Shown piece by piece: positions 1-8,268 of a DNA stretch of 48,819 nt. The translations under genes were made by a program, and so were the position numbers. Under the pieces are notes generated by a model. It saw only the letters and a program-made list of their open reading frames with translations, was not told the DNA's origin and did not search any database. Position 1 is the stretch's first letter. Every line of letters begins with the position of its first letter. The stretch spans positions 1-48,819 of the forward strand of contig JBLNBZ010000060.1 of assembly GCA_050260355.1 (NCBI GenBank), written 5' to 3'. This DNA is from CADEFX01 sp050260355 (lineage in GTDB: Bacteria > Pseudomonadota > Alphaproteobacteria > Rhizobiales > Hyphomicrobiaceae).

Positions 1-2
1 AG

Positions 3-557
3 TCGCCGCCGCGAGTGGCGGGTCTGCTGCTCGGGGGCAACTCCGGGCTTTTCACCTACGAGACCTCGGATTGGGAGCAGCTGGCGCAGTTCTTGCGCAA
101 GTGCCATCTGGCCACCGGCACCCGCTGGATCGTCTCCACGTCGCGCCGCAGCCCCGACGCCCTGGGTGATATGATGGTGGCAATCGCTGCGGAGCCGGGC
201 GGGCCGATTGCCGAGCTGATCGACTTTCGCAGGGCGGGCCCGGGCACCCTGCCGCGCGTATTCGCCCAGGCCGAAGCCATCCTGTGCACCGAGGATTCCA
301 GCACCATGATCTCGGAGGCCGTCTGCGCGCAGCTGCCGGTCGTCGGCGTCTCGCCCGCGCGGCACGGCTTCACGCAGGACGAGCGCGAGTATCGCGACTT
401 CATTCGCAGCCGCGGGTGGTGCCGCTGTCTGCCCCTCGCCGAGCTGACGCCTGAGCGGTTCCTGGCCGAGCTCGCGAGCATCGAGCCGCTGCGCGAGAAC
501 CACCTGGACAAGCTCGCGGGCATGCTGCGCGAGCGCCTTCCCCATCTCTTCGCGTAG
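3..557 (+). CDS. ELM1/GtrOC1-like protein (DUF1022), 5' truncated
   Basis: This is the C-terminal part of a protein of the mitochondrial-fission ELM1 family, which in bacteria is a putative nucleotide-sugar glycosyltransferase-like protein of uncertain substrate. The reading frame is open from the first bases of the window, so the GTG at 15 is not the true start. The visible part carries LLLGGNSG near its beginning, STSRR about 30 residues on, and EDSSTMISEA about 90 residues on, all typical of the sugar-nucleotide-binding half of this family. It ends 7 bp from the convergent stop of the next gene. Family assignment comes from recognised motifs; the function is not established. Confidence 0.85.
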   Translation, partial: SPPRVAGLLLGGNSGLFTYETSDWEQLAQFLRKCHLATGTRWIVSTSRRSPDALGDMMVAIAAEPGGPIAELIDFRRAGPGTLPRVFAQAEAILCTEDSSTMISEAVCAQLPVVGVSPARHGFTQDEREYRDFIRSRGWCRCLPLAELTPERFLAELASIEPLRENHLDKLAGMLRERLPHLFA

Positions 558-564
558 CGAGCGC

Positions 565-1026
565 TCAGGAGTCAGCCTCGAGCACGGCGACACGCTCCCC
601 GGGGCGGACCGAGGCGAGCGCTGCGACGTCATCCAGTGCTGCCGCCCAAATGTTGCATGGACACGGCAGCCGAATCTCACCGGGCTTGGAGATTGGTGTC
701 GGCCCGAAGGCGATCAGCACCCGGTCCTCCTCGACCCAGAACGCGATCTCGCCCGGCGCTACGCTCCACTTGGGCTTGGGCTCGCGCCCTGTCTCGACCG
801 GCGTCTCGAAGTGGATGCTCGAGCCCCACGTCTCGGCCGTCGTGTAGATCGGCAAGGCCTGCCAGATGCGGTCGGCGGTGGGCGTGTCGACGAGGCGCGC
901 CCGGATGGAGACGGTGCCCGCGCGAATCAGGATCTCGCGCTTGCCAGCCGCGCGAGGGCGCCGCGTCCCGCGCGCGCGTGCGCCCGGCCTCTTGCCCGCC
1001 TCGCGCAGGATGTTGGTGGGTGACAT
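565..1026 (-). CDS. Cyclophilin-like fold protein (TM1367/DUF369-like)
   Basis: A 153-residue protein. The first ~28 residues are Arg/Lys/Ala-rich and look non-conserved. From residue 30 it matches the small cyclophilin-like beta-barrel family: a strand with IRAGTVSIRARLVDTPTA, then TWGSSIHFE (about 66-74), then FGPTP (107-111) and an Asn-containing segment before the C-terminal strand. Members of this fold are common in bacteria, usually lack proven prolyl-isomerase activity, and have no agreed function. It is convergent with the ELM1-like gene and stands alone. The basic N-terminus may mean that translation really starts downstream, but no clear ribosome binding site settles this. Confidence 0.8.
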   Translation of the reverse strand: MSPTNILREAGKRPGARARGTRRPRAAGKREILIRAGTVSIRARLVDTPTADRIWQALPIYTTAETWGSSIHFETPVETGREPKPKWSVAPGEIAFWVEEDRVLIAFGPTPISKPGEIRLPCPCNIWAAALDDVAALASVRPGERVAVLEADS

Positions 1027-1140
1027 GCTGCAAGTAGACTGGAGCCCGGCCCCATGGGCAAGCTCCTACCGGATTGCAAGCCGCGCGAGGGCCTTTCGCG
1101 ATTCACACGAGGCGCGGCTCCCGGGCGAGTCTGTGGCGAA

Positions 1141-1183
1141 GGAGAGGGAGATCGGCATCGGCCCGGTTCGGTTGGAGATCGCG
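1141..1183. repeat. 43-bp dispersed repeat, copy A (copy B at 2024-2066)
   Basis: Positions 1141-1183 and 2024-2066 align without gaps, 35 of 43 bases identical by hand count. Both begin GGAGAGGG and end AGATCGCG. Copy B includes the right arm of the hairpin at 2008-2031. The two copies sit near the two ends of the gene-poor interval. Probably members of an extragenic repeat family; function unknown. Confidence 0.6.
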
Positions 1184-1399
1184 CTGCGCTTGATCGCGGC
1201 GCCAGCTACTCCCTCGGCCCGGCGGGGCGAGGGCTGTTCGCCATGACCTGCGAGCGCTCCGCACAGCCGCGATGCAACATCGGCAAGCGCAAGCAAGTCA
1301 TCAGGCGAACGGGGTGAGGGGGACCAACCTCACAATCGTCGAAGACGTAGGCGCCACTCCGCAAGCTCGGGCGCCGAGCTCGCACACGCCCCCCACTTG

Positions 1400-1571
1400 C
1401 GTCATCCCTGCGCAGGCAGGGATCCAGACGCCGGGCAGCAAATTCTGCCTCGCGGTTGAGGCACTGGCGGCGGCTCCTGTGCGCAAACGTACACTGAGCA
1501 AGTGGCCGCGAATCTGGATCCCGGGCGATTCCCGCTCGCGCGTTTCACGCACGAGCGGCCCCGGGATGACG
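1400..1571. repeat. Structured extragenic repeat with terminal inverted repeats, copy 1
   Basis: A 172-bp element that begins CGTCATCCC and ends GGGATGACG, a perfect terminal inverted repeat. Its left end folds as ATCCCTGC-GCAG-GCAGGGAT. The middle contains GGGCAGCAAATTCTGCCTCG, shared with copy 2. Near the right end a hairpin forms from CCGCTCG (1532-1538) and CGAGCGG (1552-1558). It carries no gene. It belongs to a class of repeats common in proteobacteria that is often mis-called as small proteins containing VIPAQAGIQ. Confidence 0.75.
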
Positions 1572-1606
1572 ACAGAGAGGGAGGCGAGGCGGTGCCCCAA
1601 ACTCTG

Positions 1607-1801
1607 CGTCATCCCTGCGCAGGCAGGGATCCATGAGCCGGGCAGCAAATTCTGCCTCGCGATTGAGGCACCGGCGGCGCGGGTGGCGTGCATCAACGGA
1701 CGCAGCGCAAGTGGAGGCGCATCTGGATCCCGGGCCCCCGCGTTCGCGGGGGCAGGCTTTTCCCGTGTGAGCGTTCACGCTCACGCGGCCCCGGGATGAC
1801 G
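1607..1801. repeat. Structured extragenic repeat with terminal inverted repeats, copy 2
   Basis: A 195-bp relative of the element at 1400-1571 in the same orientation, with the same CGTCATCCC...GGGATGACG ends, the same left-end hairpin and the same internal block. Its right part differs in sequence but again folds: GCCCCCGCG-TT-CGCGGGGGC (1734-1753, a 9-bp perfect stem) and GTGAGCG-TTCA-CGCTCAC (1767-1784). The stems keep their place while their sequence differs from copy 1. Confidence 0.75.
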
Positions 1802-2007
1802 GATAGATGGAGATGGGGCACAAGCCGATGCGCGCGCGCACGACGACGAACCCGCTCCAGGCTTCCTCGGCCTCTATGCGAAAGCAATCTGCTTGCGCAC
1901 CCTCACCCTTCGCGCCCCCAGGACTTGCTCGGGCCGCTCTTCGATTCCTCACCACAAGGATTGAATGCCGCGTCTCCTCATGACCCTCGCAAGTCCAGGG
2001 CGCGAAG

Positions 2008-2031
2008 CCCTCTCCCTCGCCCGGGAGAGGG
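2008..2031. terminator. Perfect 9-bp hairpin downstream of fadI
   Basis: CCCTCTCCC (2008-2016) pairs with GGGAGAGGG (2023-2031) across a 6-base loop. It lies 40 bp past the fadI stop codon on the minus strand. No T-run follows, so it is either a repeat-type hairpin that stabilises the mRNA end or a weak terminator. A similar CCCTCTCCCC hairpin occurs at 48703-48731. Confidence 0.45.
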
Positions 2032-2071
2032 AAATCGGTATCGGCGCAGTTAGATCGCAGATCGCGCCAGC

Positions 2072-3376
2072 CTAGGCCGCTGGCCGAGCCTCACCGCCGG
2101 TCGCGCTCTCCATGATGGCGGCAACACCCATGCCGCCGGCGGTGCAGATCGAGATCAGCCCGCGCCCGCCGTGCTCGGCGAGCAGCTTCGACAGGTTGGC
2201 GACGATGCGCGCGCCGGTGGCGGCGAAGGGGTGTCCGACGGCGAGCGAGGAGCCCTTGACGTTCATCTTCGACCGGTCGATGGAGCCGAGCGGTGCATCC
2301 TTCTGCAGCACCCGCTTGCAGTAGGCCGGATCCTCCCAGGCCTTGAGCGTGACCAGCACCTGCGCGGCGAAAGCCTCGTGGATCTCGTAGAAGTCGAAGT
2401 CCTGCAGCTTGAGGCCGGCCCGGTCCAGCATGCGTGAGACAGCGATGGTCGGCGCCATCAGCAAGCCTTCGCCGGCAACGAAGTTGACCGCCGCGGTCTG
2501 CGTGTAGGTGAGCCAGGACTGGATGGGCAGGCCGCGCTTGGCGGCCCACTCCTCCGAGGCCAGCAGCACGCTAGCCGCCCCGTCGGTCAACGGCGTCGAG
2601 TTGGCCGCCGTCAGCGTGCCGCGCTCGGACCGGTCGAAAGCGGGCTTCAGCGCCGCCATCTTCTCCAGGCTGATATCCTCGCGCAGGTTGTTGTCGCGGA
2701 AGACGCCGGCGCACGGCACCAGCAGATCGTCCATGTAGCCGGAGCGATAGGCCTCGGCCGCTTTCTTGTGGCTTTCGTAGGCGAGCTGGTCCTGATCCTG
2801 GCGCGTGATGTGCCACTCCTGCGCCATCAGCTCGGCGTGCTGGCCCATGGACAGGCCCGTGCGCGGCTCGGCGACGGAGGGCGGCTGCGGCGCCAGCTCG
2901 CCGGGTGAGAAGCCTTTGAAGGCGGCGAGCCTGTCGCCCACGGATCTCGCCTGCTGCGCCTCGACTAGGCGGTGGGCGAACTTCTTGGAGAACACGACAG
3001 GAGCGTCCGACGTCGTATCGGAGCCGACGCTGATGCCGCACTCGATCTCGCCGACGGCGATCTTGGCGCCGATGTCGGCCGCCGCCTGCAGGCTCGTGCC
3101 GCAAGCCTGGATCATGGTGACGCCGGGCGTCGACGGGGCGAGCTTGCTGCCGATCACGGCCTCGCGCGTCAGGTTCCAGTCACGCGAGTGCGTGACGACG
3201 GCGCCACCGACCACTTCGTCGATATGCACCCCGGCGAGCTTGAAGCGATCGGCAAGCCCATCGAGGGTCGTCGTCATCATGTCGAGGTTGGAGAGGTCCG
3301 CATAGAGCGTGTTGGAGCGGCAGAAGGGGATGCGCACCCCGCCGATCACGGCTACCCGTCTGAGCTCTTTTGCCAT
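2072..3376 (-). CDS. fadI: 3-ketoacyl-CoA thiolase (FadI type)
   Basis: Thiolase of 434 residues, the usual length for FadI. It cleaves 3-ketoacyl-CoA with free CoA to acetyl-CoA and a shortened acyl-CoA, the last step of the beta-oxidation cycle. The nucleophilic cysteine is in QACGTS (Cys92). The two conserved histidine motifs are EIHEAF (His333) and GHPFAATGAR (His382), and the acid/base cysteine is in CTAGGMG (Cys411). The start codon lies 14 bp beyond the stop of the upstream multifunctional gene, so it is the third gene of a fadE-fadJ-fadI operon. The C-terminal tail after residue 425 is Ala/Gly-rich and not conserved. Confidence 0.95.
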   Translation of the reverse strand: MAKELRRVAVIGGVRIPFCRSNTLYADLSNLDMMTTTLDGLADRFKLAGVHIDEVVGGAVVTHSRDWNLTREAVIGSKLAPSTPGVTMIQACGTSLQAAADIGAKIAVGEIECGISVGSDTTSDAPVVFSKKFAHRLVEAQQARSVGDRLAAFKGFSPGELAPQPPSVAEPRTGLSMGQHAELMAQEWHITRQDQDQLAYESHKKAAEAYRSGYMDDLLVPCAGVFRDNNLREDISLEKMAALKPAFDRSERGTLTAANSTPLTDGAASVLLASEEWAAKRGLPIQSWLTYTQTAAVNFVAGEGLLMAPTIAVSRMLDRAGLKLQDFDFYEIHEAFAAQVLVTLKAWEDPAYCKRVLQKDAPLGSIDRSKMNVKGSSLAVGHPFAATGARIVANLSKLLAEHGGRGLISICTAGGMGVAAIMESATGGEARPAA

Positions 3377-3390
3377 GGTTCCTCTGGAGC

Positions 3391-5391
3391 CTATTCCGCT
3401 GCCGCACGCTGCACGGCCGCGGACTCACTGCTGCCCGCTGTCGCCTTGTAGTGCAAGGGCCCGCCGCGGAAGGGTGCAAAGCCCGTCCCGAAAATGACGC
3501 CGGCGTCGATCAGGTCCGCGCTCTCGACGATGCGCTCGTCGAGCACGCGCTCGCATTCGCGCGTGAGCGGCACGATCAGCTCGCGGCCGACGCGCTCCAG
3601 CTCAGGCTTCTCATAGGTATGCGAAGCCTTGACCGGCTTGCCGTCCTTCCAGACATAGAAGCCCTCGCCGGACTTCTTGCCGAGCTTGCCCGCCGCCACC
3701 AGCTTCTCGAGGCCCGACTCCTCGGGCGCGAGGCCGAGGATCTTGCCGACGTGCGCGCAGATATCGAGACCGACGGTGTCGGCAAGCTCGATCGGCCCCA
3801 TCGGCATGCCGAACACGCGCGCGGCCTCGTCGATCTTCTCCTTGTCCTCGCCGTGCTCCAGGCGCTCCATGGCGCCCATCATGTAGGGCGCGAGCACGCG
3901 GTTGACGAGGAAGCCCGGCGCGCTCTTGACGATCAGGGGGAACTTGTCGATCGCCGTCACGAACACGCATCCCTTGCGCACATCCTCCTCGCGCGACTGG
4001 AGCCCGCGGATGACCTCGACCAGGGGCATCTGCGCCACGGGATTGAAGAAGTGGATGCCGATGAGGCGGCCGGGATCGGCGAGCGCGGACGCGATGTCCT
4101 CGATCTTGATCGAGGACGTGTTGGTGGCCATGACGGCGCCGGGCTTGAGCCGGCCCTCGATCGACTTGAAGAGCCCCTGCTTGGCCTCGAGCTTCTCGAC
4201 GATGGCCTCGATCACGATGTCGGCGCGGCCGATCGAGAGGCCTTTCGGGTCGGCGATCAGGCGGGCTTTCGCCGCGGCGCGCTCCGCCTTGGTGCGGAAC
4301 TTGCGCGCGAACAGCCTGCCCTGCGCCTCGATGCCCTTGCGGATCTGCTCCTCGTTCATGTCCTGCAGGGTCACCTCCATGCCGGAGGCGACGCACCAGC
4401 CGGCGATGTCGGCTCCCATCACGCCGGCGCCGATCACGTGCGCACGCAGCGGCTTGTAGTCGACGTTCTTCGGCGCCTGGGCCTTCAGCATCTCAGACAG
4501 CCTGAAGACGCGGCGGAGGTTGCGCGAGGTCTCGGAGAGCATCAGCGGCGCGAAAGCCCGCGTCTCCTGCGCCTTCATCTGCTTGAGGTCGCCGCCGGTG
4601 CGCTCGAACAGGTCGATCAGGCGGAACGGCGCCGGGTAGTGCTCCTCGCGCACTTTCTTGGCCGTCTCCGAGCGCAGCTTGCCGGCGAGGAACGTACGCG
4701 CCGGCCAGTGACGCAGCAGCGCCCGCCAGCCGCTGACCGGCTTGGACCTGCGCTTGAGCTCGACCGCCTTGCGCGCCGCCCAGGCCAGGGTGTGCGGGCT
4801 CGCAACCAGCTCATCGACGAGGCCCATCGCGCGTGCCGCCGAGGCGCGCACCATGCGGCCCGTCAGCATGATCTCCATGGCGGACATGGCGCCGGATTGG
4901 CGGATGGAGCGCCAGGTGCCGTTGAAACCGGGGAACAGGCCGAGCCGCACCTCGGGAAAGCCGAGCCTGGTGCTGGAATCGCGCGTGGCGATGCGCCAGT
5001 GGCACGCCAGCGCCAGCTCCAGGCCGCCGCCCAGGCAGAAGCCATGGATGCCGCACACGACCGGCACCGGCAGAGCCTCGATGCGGTCGAGCAGACCGAG
5101 CACGGGGCGGATGGCCACCTCGACGTCGGCCTCAGTCGTAAACTGCTCGAACTCGCGCACATCGGCGCCGACGATGAAGCCGCGCTCCTTGCCCGACAGG
5201 AAGACGAGGCCGCGGATGGCCTTTGCGACCGCTCCGCTTTCGGCCCGGTCGACGATGGCGGCCAGCTCCTCGAGCGGACGGCGGCCGAGGGAGTTCTGGC
5301 TTTCGCCCTCGCGATCGAAGATGGCCCAGGCAATGCCCTGCGGGTCGACCGAAAAGCGCCAGTCCTTCAGTGCGGTGACGTCGGCTGTCAT
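3391..5391 (-). CDS. fadJ: Fatty-acid oxidation multifunctional protein: enoyl-CoA hydratase / 3-hydroxyacyl-CoA dehydrogenase
   Basis: A 666-residue fusion carrying two beta-oxidation steps. Residues 1-200 are a crotonase fold with the two catalytic glutamates in GGGLELALAC (Glu125) and GFPEVRLGL (Glu147). Residues 315-500 are the NAD-binding Rossmann domain, starting HVIGAGVMG (glycines 321, 323, 326), with the dehydrogenase catalytic histidine in GIHFFNP (His447). The remainder is the helical C-terminal dehydrogenase domain. It is somewhat shorter than E. coli FadJ/FadB (about 715-730). It sits between fadE (10 bp upstream) and fadI (14 bp downstream), which supports a complex with FadI handling long-chain acyl-CoA. 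Confidence 0.94.
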   Translation of the reverse strand: MTADVTALKDWRFSVDPQGIAWAIFDREGESQNSLGRRPLEELAAIVDRAESGAVAKAIRGLVFLSGKERGFIVGADVREFEQFTTEADVEVAIRPVLGLLDRIEALPVPVVCGIHGFCLGGGLELALACHWRIATRDSSTRLGFPEVRLGLFPGFNGTWRSIRQSGAMSAMEIMLTGRMVRASAARAMGLVDELVASPHTLAWAARKAVELKRRSKPVSGWRALLRHWPARTFLAGKLRSETAKKVREEHYPAPFRLIDLFERTGGDLKQMKAQETRAFAPLMLSETSRNLRRVFRLSEMLKAQAPKNVDYKPLRAHVIGAGVMGADIAGWCVASGMEVTLQDMNEEQIRKGIEAQGRLFARKFRTKAERAAAKARLIADPKGLSIGRADIVIEAIVEKLEAKQGLFKSIEGRLKPGAVMATNTSSIKIEDIASALADPGRLIGIHFFNPVAQMPLVEVIRGLQSREEDVRKGCVFVTAIDKFPLIVKSAPGFLVNRVLAPYMMGAMERLEHGEDKEKIDEAARVFGMPMGPIELADTVGLDICAHVGKILGLAPEESGLEKLVAAGKLGKKSGEGFYVWKDGKPVKASHTYEKPELERVGRELIVPLTRECERVLDERIVESADLIDAGVIFGTGFAPFRGGPLHYKATAGSSESAAVQRAAAE

Positions 5392-5401
5392 GGCTTGCGC
5401 C

Positions 5402-7894
5402 TCACTCTGCGGCAGCGCGGGTATTGTGTCCTGCCGTCATGTAATGTGGTTTCACCTCCGCGGGATCGAAATGATCGACGGCGATGACGCGGGCGGTCAG
5501 GTCCTCCACCTCGCGCAGCAGGCTCGCCTCGCTTTCGCTGACCACGCCCTTGGCTGCCGCCTCGCCGATCCAGTCGATGCCGTGATAACGCCTGACCGTG
5601 CCGGCGCGGACGGCGCGCTCGAGCTTGCGCTCGGCGTCCTCCGCCGCGATCACCTTCTCCAGCGTCACCTCGAGCAGTCCGGTCGGATCGCGCGCGTCCT
5701 TGGAGACGTAGATGTAGCGCGTCAGGCGATCGCGCACCTCGCCCGGCTGCAGCACCAGCGCCGCAACCCGCCGCCCGAGCCGGTCGCTCGCCGGCCGATA
5801 GCGCTGGCCCAGCGGAAAGGCGACGATGCGCATGAGGATGCGCGCCCAGGCGACGGGGAAGTTGTCGATGGTGCCGCGCATGGCCTCCTGAAAACGATAA
5901 AGGCCGTTCTGCGCGGCGAGCGCGACGATGTCGCGATCGCTGGCGGGGCGGCCGTCGTCCTCGAAGCGCTTCAGCACGCAGGCCAGCAGATAGAGCTCCG
6001 ACAGCGCATCGGACATTCGGCCCGTCAGCTTCTGGCGCGTCTTGAGGCCGCCGCCGAGCAGCGCCACGGTGAGGTCCGCGACGAAGGCGAAGGTGCGGCT
6101 GCAGCGCCAGAGCTGGCGGTACCATTGCGCCGTGCCGTCCGTGTTGGCAGGCGCTTGGCCGAACGCGCCGCCGGTGACATTGTGGAACAGCGCACCGAAG
6201 GTGTTCGATAGCGAGAAGGCAACGTGATCGAGGAAGGCGCGCTCGAATGCGGCAAGGCCTTTCGCCGAGTCGGCATCCTGCACCGCCTGGATTTCCTTGT
6301 AGAGATATGGGTGAGACCGCAACGCGCCCTGGGCGAAGGTGATGAGCGAGCGCGTGAGGATGTTGGCGCCTTCCACCGTGATGCCGACCGGGACCATCTG
6401 GTAGGCGGATTGCAGGTAGTTGGCGGGGCCATCGCAGATACCGCGACCGCCGTGCAGGTCCATGGCGTCGTTCACCACGCGGCGCATGCGCTCGGTCGAC
6501 TGGTATTTCATGATGGCTGAGATCACCGACGGCTTCTCGCCCGAGGCGACCATGGCGGCCGTCACCGCACGCCCCGCCTCGTTGACGTAGGCCGCCTCCA
6601 CCATGCGCACCAGCGGCTCCTCGAGCCCTTCCATCTTGGCGACGGGCAGCCCGAACTGCCTGCGGATGCGGCCATAGGCGGTGGTGAAACGCAGCATTGC
6701 CTTGGCGCCGGCGGCGGCCGATGACGGCAGCGAGATGGCGCGCCCTGCAGCAAGGCACTCCATCAGCATGCGCCAGCCCTGGCCCACCATCTTGTCGCCA
6801 CCGATGACCCAATCGATCGGTATGAAGACATCGCTGCCCCAGTTGGGTCCGTTCGGAAACGCTGTGCCACTCGGCAGATGGCGGCGGCCGATGTTGACGC
6901 CTGGATGGTTGGCGGGGATCAGGGCCACGGTGATGCCGATGTCCTCGCCTTTGCCGAGCAGGTTGTCGGGATCGAACAGGCGGAACGCCAGCCCGACCAG
7001 CGTGGCGACCGGCCCGAGCGTTATGTAGCGCTTCTCCCAGGACAGCCTGATGCCGATCGTCTCGCGTCCCTCGAAGGTCCCGCGCGTGACGTAGCCGATG
7101 TCGCGCATGGTGGCGGCATCCGAGCCCGACGTCGGCCCCGTGAGGGAGAAGCACGGTATCTCCTCGCCGCGCGCGAGCCGCGGCAGGTAGTAGCGCTTCT
7201 GCTCGTCAGTGCCATATTTCTCGATCAGCTCGCCGGGTCCCAGCGAGTTCGGCACCATGACGATGGTGCACACGTCAGGCGAGCGCGAGGCGATCTTGCC
7301 GAGGATCAGCGACTGCGCCTGGGGCGAGAAGCCGAGTCCGCCGTGGGCCTTGGATATCAGCATGCCCAGATAGCCGTGCTTCTTGACGAAGTCCCAGATC
7401 GGCTGCGGGATCTCCTTCTCGCTATGGCGGATCTGCCAGTCGTCGATCATGCGGCACAGCTCCTCGGTCGGCCCATCGAGGAGCGCCTGCTCTTCCGGCG
7501 TCAGAACGATCGGCGGCACCGCGCGCAGCCGGCTCCAATCCGGCGTGCCCGAGAAGAGTTCGGCATCGAAGCCGATGGTGCCTGCGTCGAGCGCCTGCTG
7601 CTCGGTGTCGGAGACCTTGGGCAATACCTGCCGGATGGTGCGGAACACCGGCTCGACGATCCATGACCGCCGCAGCGATGGCACCGAGATGAGGCCGAGG
7701 ATCACGGCCGGAAGCCAGAGGATGATGCTGAGAAGACCGGGCCCCGATGCGTCCGAGCCGCCGTCGAAAAGGCCAACCTGCCACACCAGCGCCGCCACGG
7801 CGGCCACGGCGGCCCAGGCCCACGACGCCGCCCGATACATCGCCAGGACAAAGACCGCCGCCACGCAAATGCAGATAAACAGGAGTTCCGCCAT
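5402..7894 (-). CDS. fadE: Acyl-CoA dehydrogenase, FadE type
   Basis: An 830-residue FAD enzyme of the large FadE class (E. coli FadE is 814), which makes trans-2-enoyl-CoA from acyl-CoA. Hydrophobic segments at about 4-20, 25-40 and 53-71 anchor it to the inner membrane, as in E. coli. The acyl-CoA dehydrogenase core runs from about 130 to 540, with the flavin-binding stretch CFSLTGPTSGSDA (248-260), RRQFGLPVAKMEG (411-423) and DLHGGRGICDGP (479-490). TVEGANILTR (507-516) occupies the usual active-site glutamate region (Glu508). The part after about 545 is the FadE-specific C-terminal domain (DUF1974). First gene of the operon; a 16-bp palindrome lies 71 bp upstream. Confidence 0.95.
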   Translation of the reverse strand: MAELLFICICVAAVFVLAMYRAASWAWAAVAAVAALVWQVGLFDGGSDASGPGLLSIILWLPAVILGLISVPSLRRSWIVEPVFRTIRQVLPKVSDTEQQALDAGTIGFDAELFSGTPDWSRLRAVPPIVLTPEEQALLDGPTEELCRMIDDWQIRHSEKEIPQPIWDFVKKHGYLGMLISKAHGGLGFSPQAQSLILGKIASRSPDVCTIVMVPNSLGPGELIEKYGTDEQKRYYLPRLARGEEIPCFSLTGPTSGSDAATMRDIGYVTRGTFEGRETIGIRLSWEKRYITLGPVATLVGLAFRLFDPDNLLGKGEDIGITVALIPANHPGVNIGRRHLPSGTAFPNGPNWGSDVFIPIDWVIGGDKMVGQGWRMLMECLAAGRAISLPSSAAAGAKAMLRFTTAYGRIRRQFGLPVAKMEGLEEPLVRMVEAAYVNEAGRAVTAAMVASGEKPSVISAIMKYQSTERMRRVVNDAMDLHGGRGICDGPANYLQSAYQMVPVGITVEGANILTRSLITFAQGALRSHPYLYKEIQAVQDADSAKGLAAFERAFLDHVAFSLSNTFGALFHNVTGGAFGQAPANTDGTAQWYRQLWRCSRTFAFVADLTVALLGGGLKTRQKLTGRMSDALSELYLLACVLKRFEDDGRPASDRDIVALAAQNGLYRFQEAMRGTIDNFPVAWARILMRIVAFPLGQRYRPASDRLGRRVAALVLQPGEVRDRLTRYIYVSKDARDPTGLLEVTLEKVIAAEDAERKLERAVRAGTVRRYHGIDWIGEAAAKGVVSESEASLLREVEDLTARVIAVDHFDPAEVKPHYMTAGHNTRAAAE

Positions 7895-8268
7895 GGCCGC
7901 ATGCCTCCGCTGCCAGCGTGTCGCCCCGCCGGGCCACTCGAGCCCCGCGCAGTGCTAAGCGAGGTTGACGTAAACGTCAAACACTCCGCCGCTGCAGCAC
8001 TCCTGGAGCGCCCTCACACCGCTTCCCCGGATGGGCACGCCCTATATAAACGCGGCGGGCTCGAATGCGGAGCGCTTTTTGCCTGCGGCCTTGCTCGGCG
8101 GCAGCGACGTGGAGCGGGCGCGGCCGCTACCCGCTGCGTTGCCTCCCGGCATCCTCGCGCATATGGTGATGCGGACTGACACCCTCCTCCGCCAAAGCCG
8201 CCACGAGGTTGGACTTGCAGCGATCGATGCCGGCGAACGCGACACCGCCCTCAGGGCAGCCCGGCGAG
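7895..8268. other. Divergent intergenic region between fadE and the ArsR-type regulator
   Basis: A 374-bp region with divergent start sites on both sides. It contains the palindrome at 7965-7980. A TATA-rich patch (CTATATAA, about 8042-8049) could serve a promoter for the regulator, but I could not pair it with a good -35. The open frames crossing it lack coding character. Confidence 0.5.
7965..7980. promoter_or_regulatory. Probable fadE operon operator, palindrome TTGACGTAAACGTCAA
   Basis: Two perfect 7-bp arms, TTGACGT and ACGTCAA, separated by AA. It is 71 bp upstream of the fadE start. Read on the minus strand, its left arm also gives a good -35 (TTGACG), with a weak TAGCAC 17 bp further. 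The pattern resembles operators described for MerR-family LiuR-type regulators of acyl-CoA degradation in proteobacteria. No such regulator is encoded in the window, so the binding protein is inferred. Confidence 0.6.

Larger units (their letters stand above)
1027..2071. other. Gene-poor interval with clustered repeats
   Basis: About 1 kb between two minus-strand genes with no credible coding region. The open frames here are translations of repeats; one gives the VIPAQAGIQ string typical of such elements. It holds two related structured repeats (1400-1571, 1607-1801), two copies of a 43-bp motif (1141-1183 and 2024-2066) and a hairpin 40 bp beyond the fadI stop. I see nothing else interpretable. 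Confidence 0.75.

Noticed and set aside
1272..1799. Small proteins containing VIPAQAGIQ
   Set aside because: They are translations of the two structured repeats at 1400-1571 and 1607-1801, not genes.
3370..5487. A 705-residue open frame on the plus strand opposite fadJ
   Set aside because: It is rich in Leu, Arg, Asp and His with no family pattern, and is the mirror of a high-GC gene with all expected FadJ motifs on the other strand.
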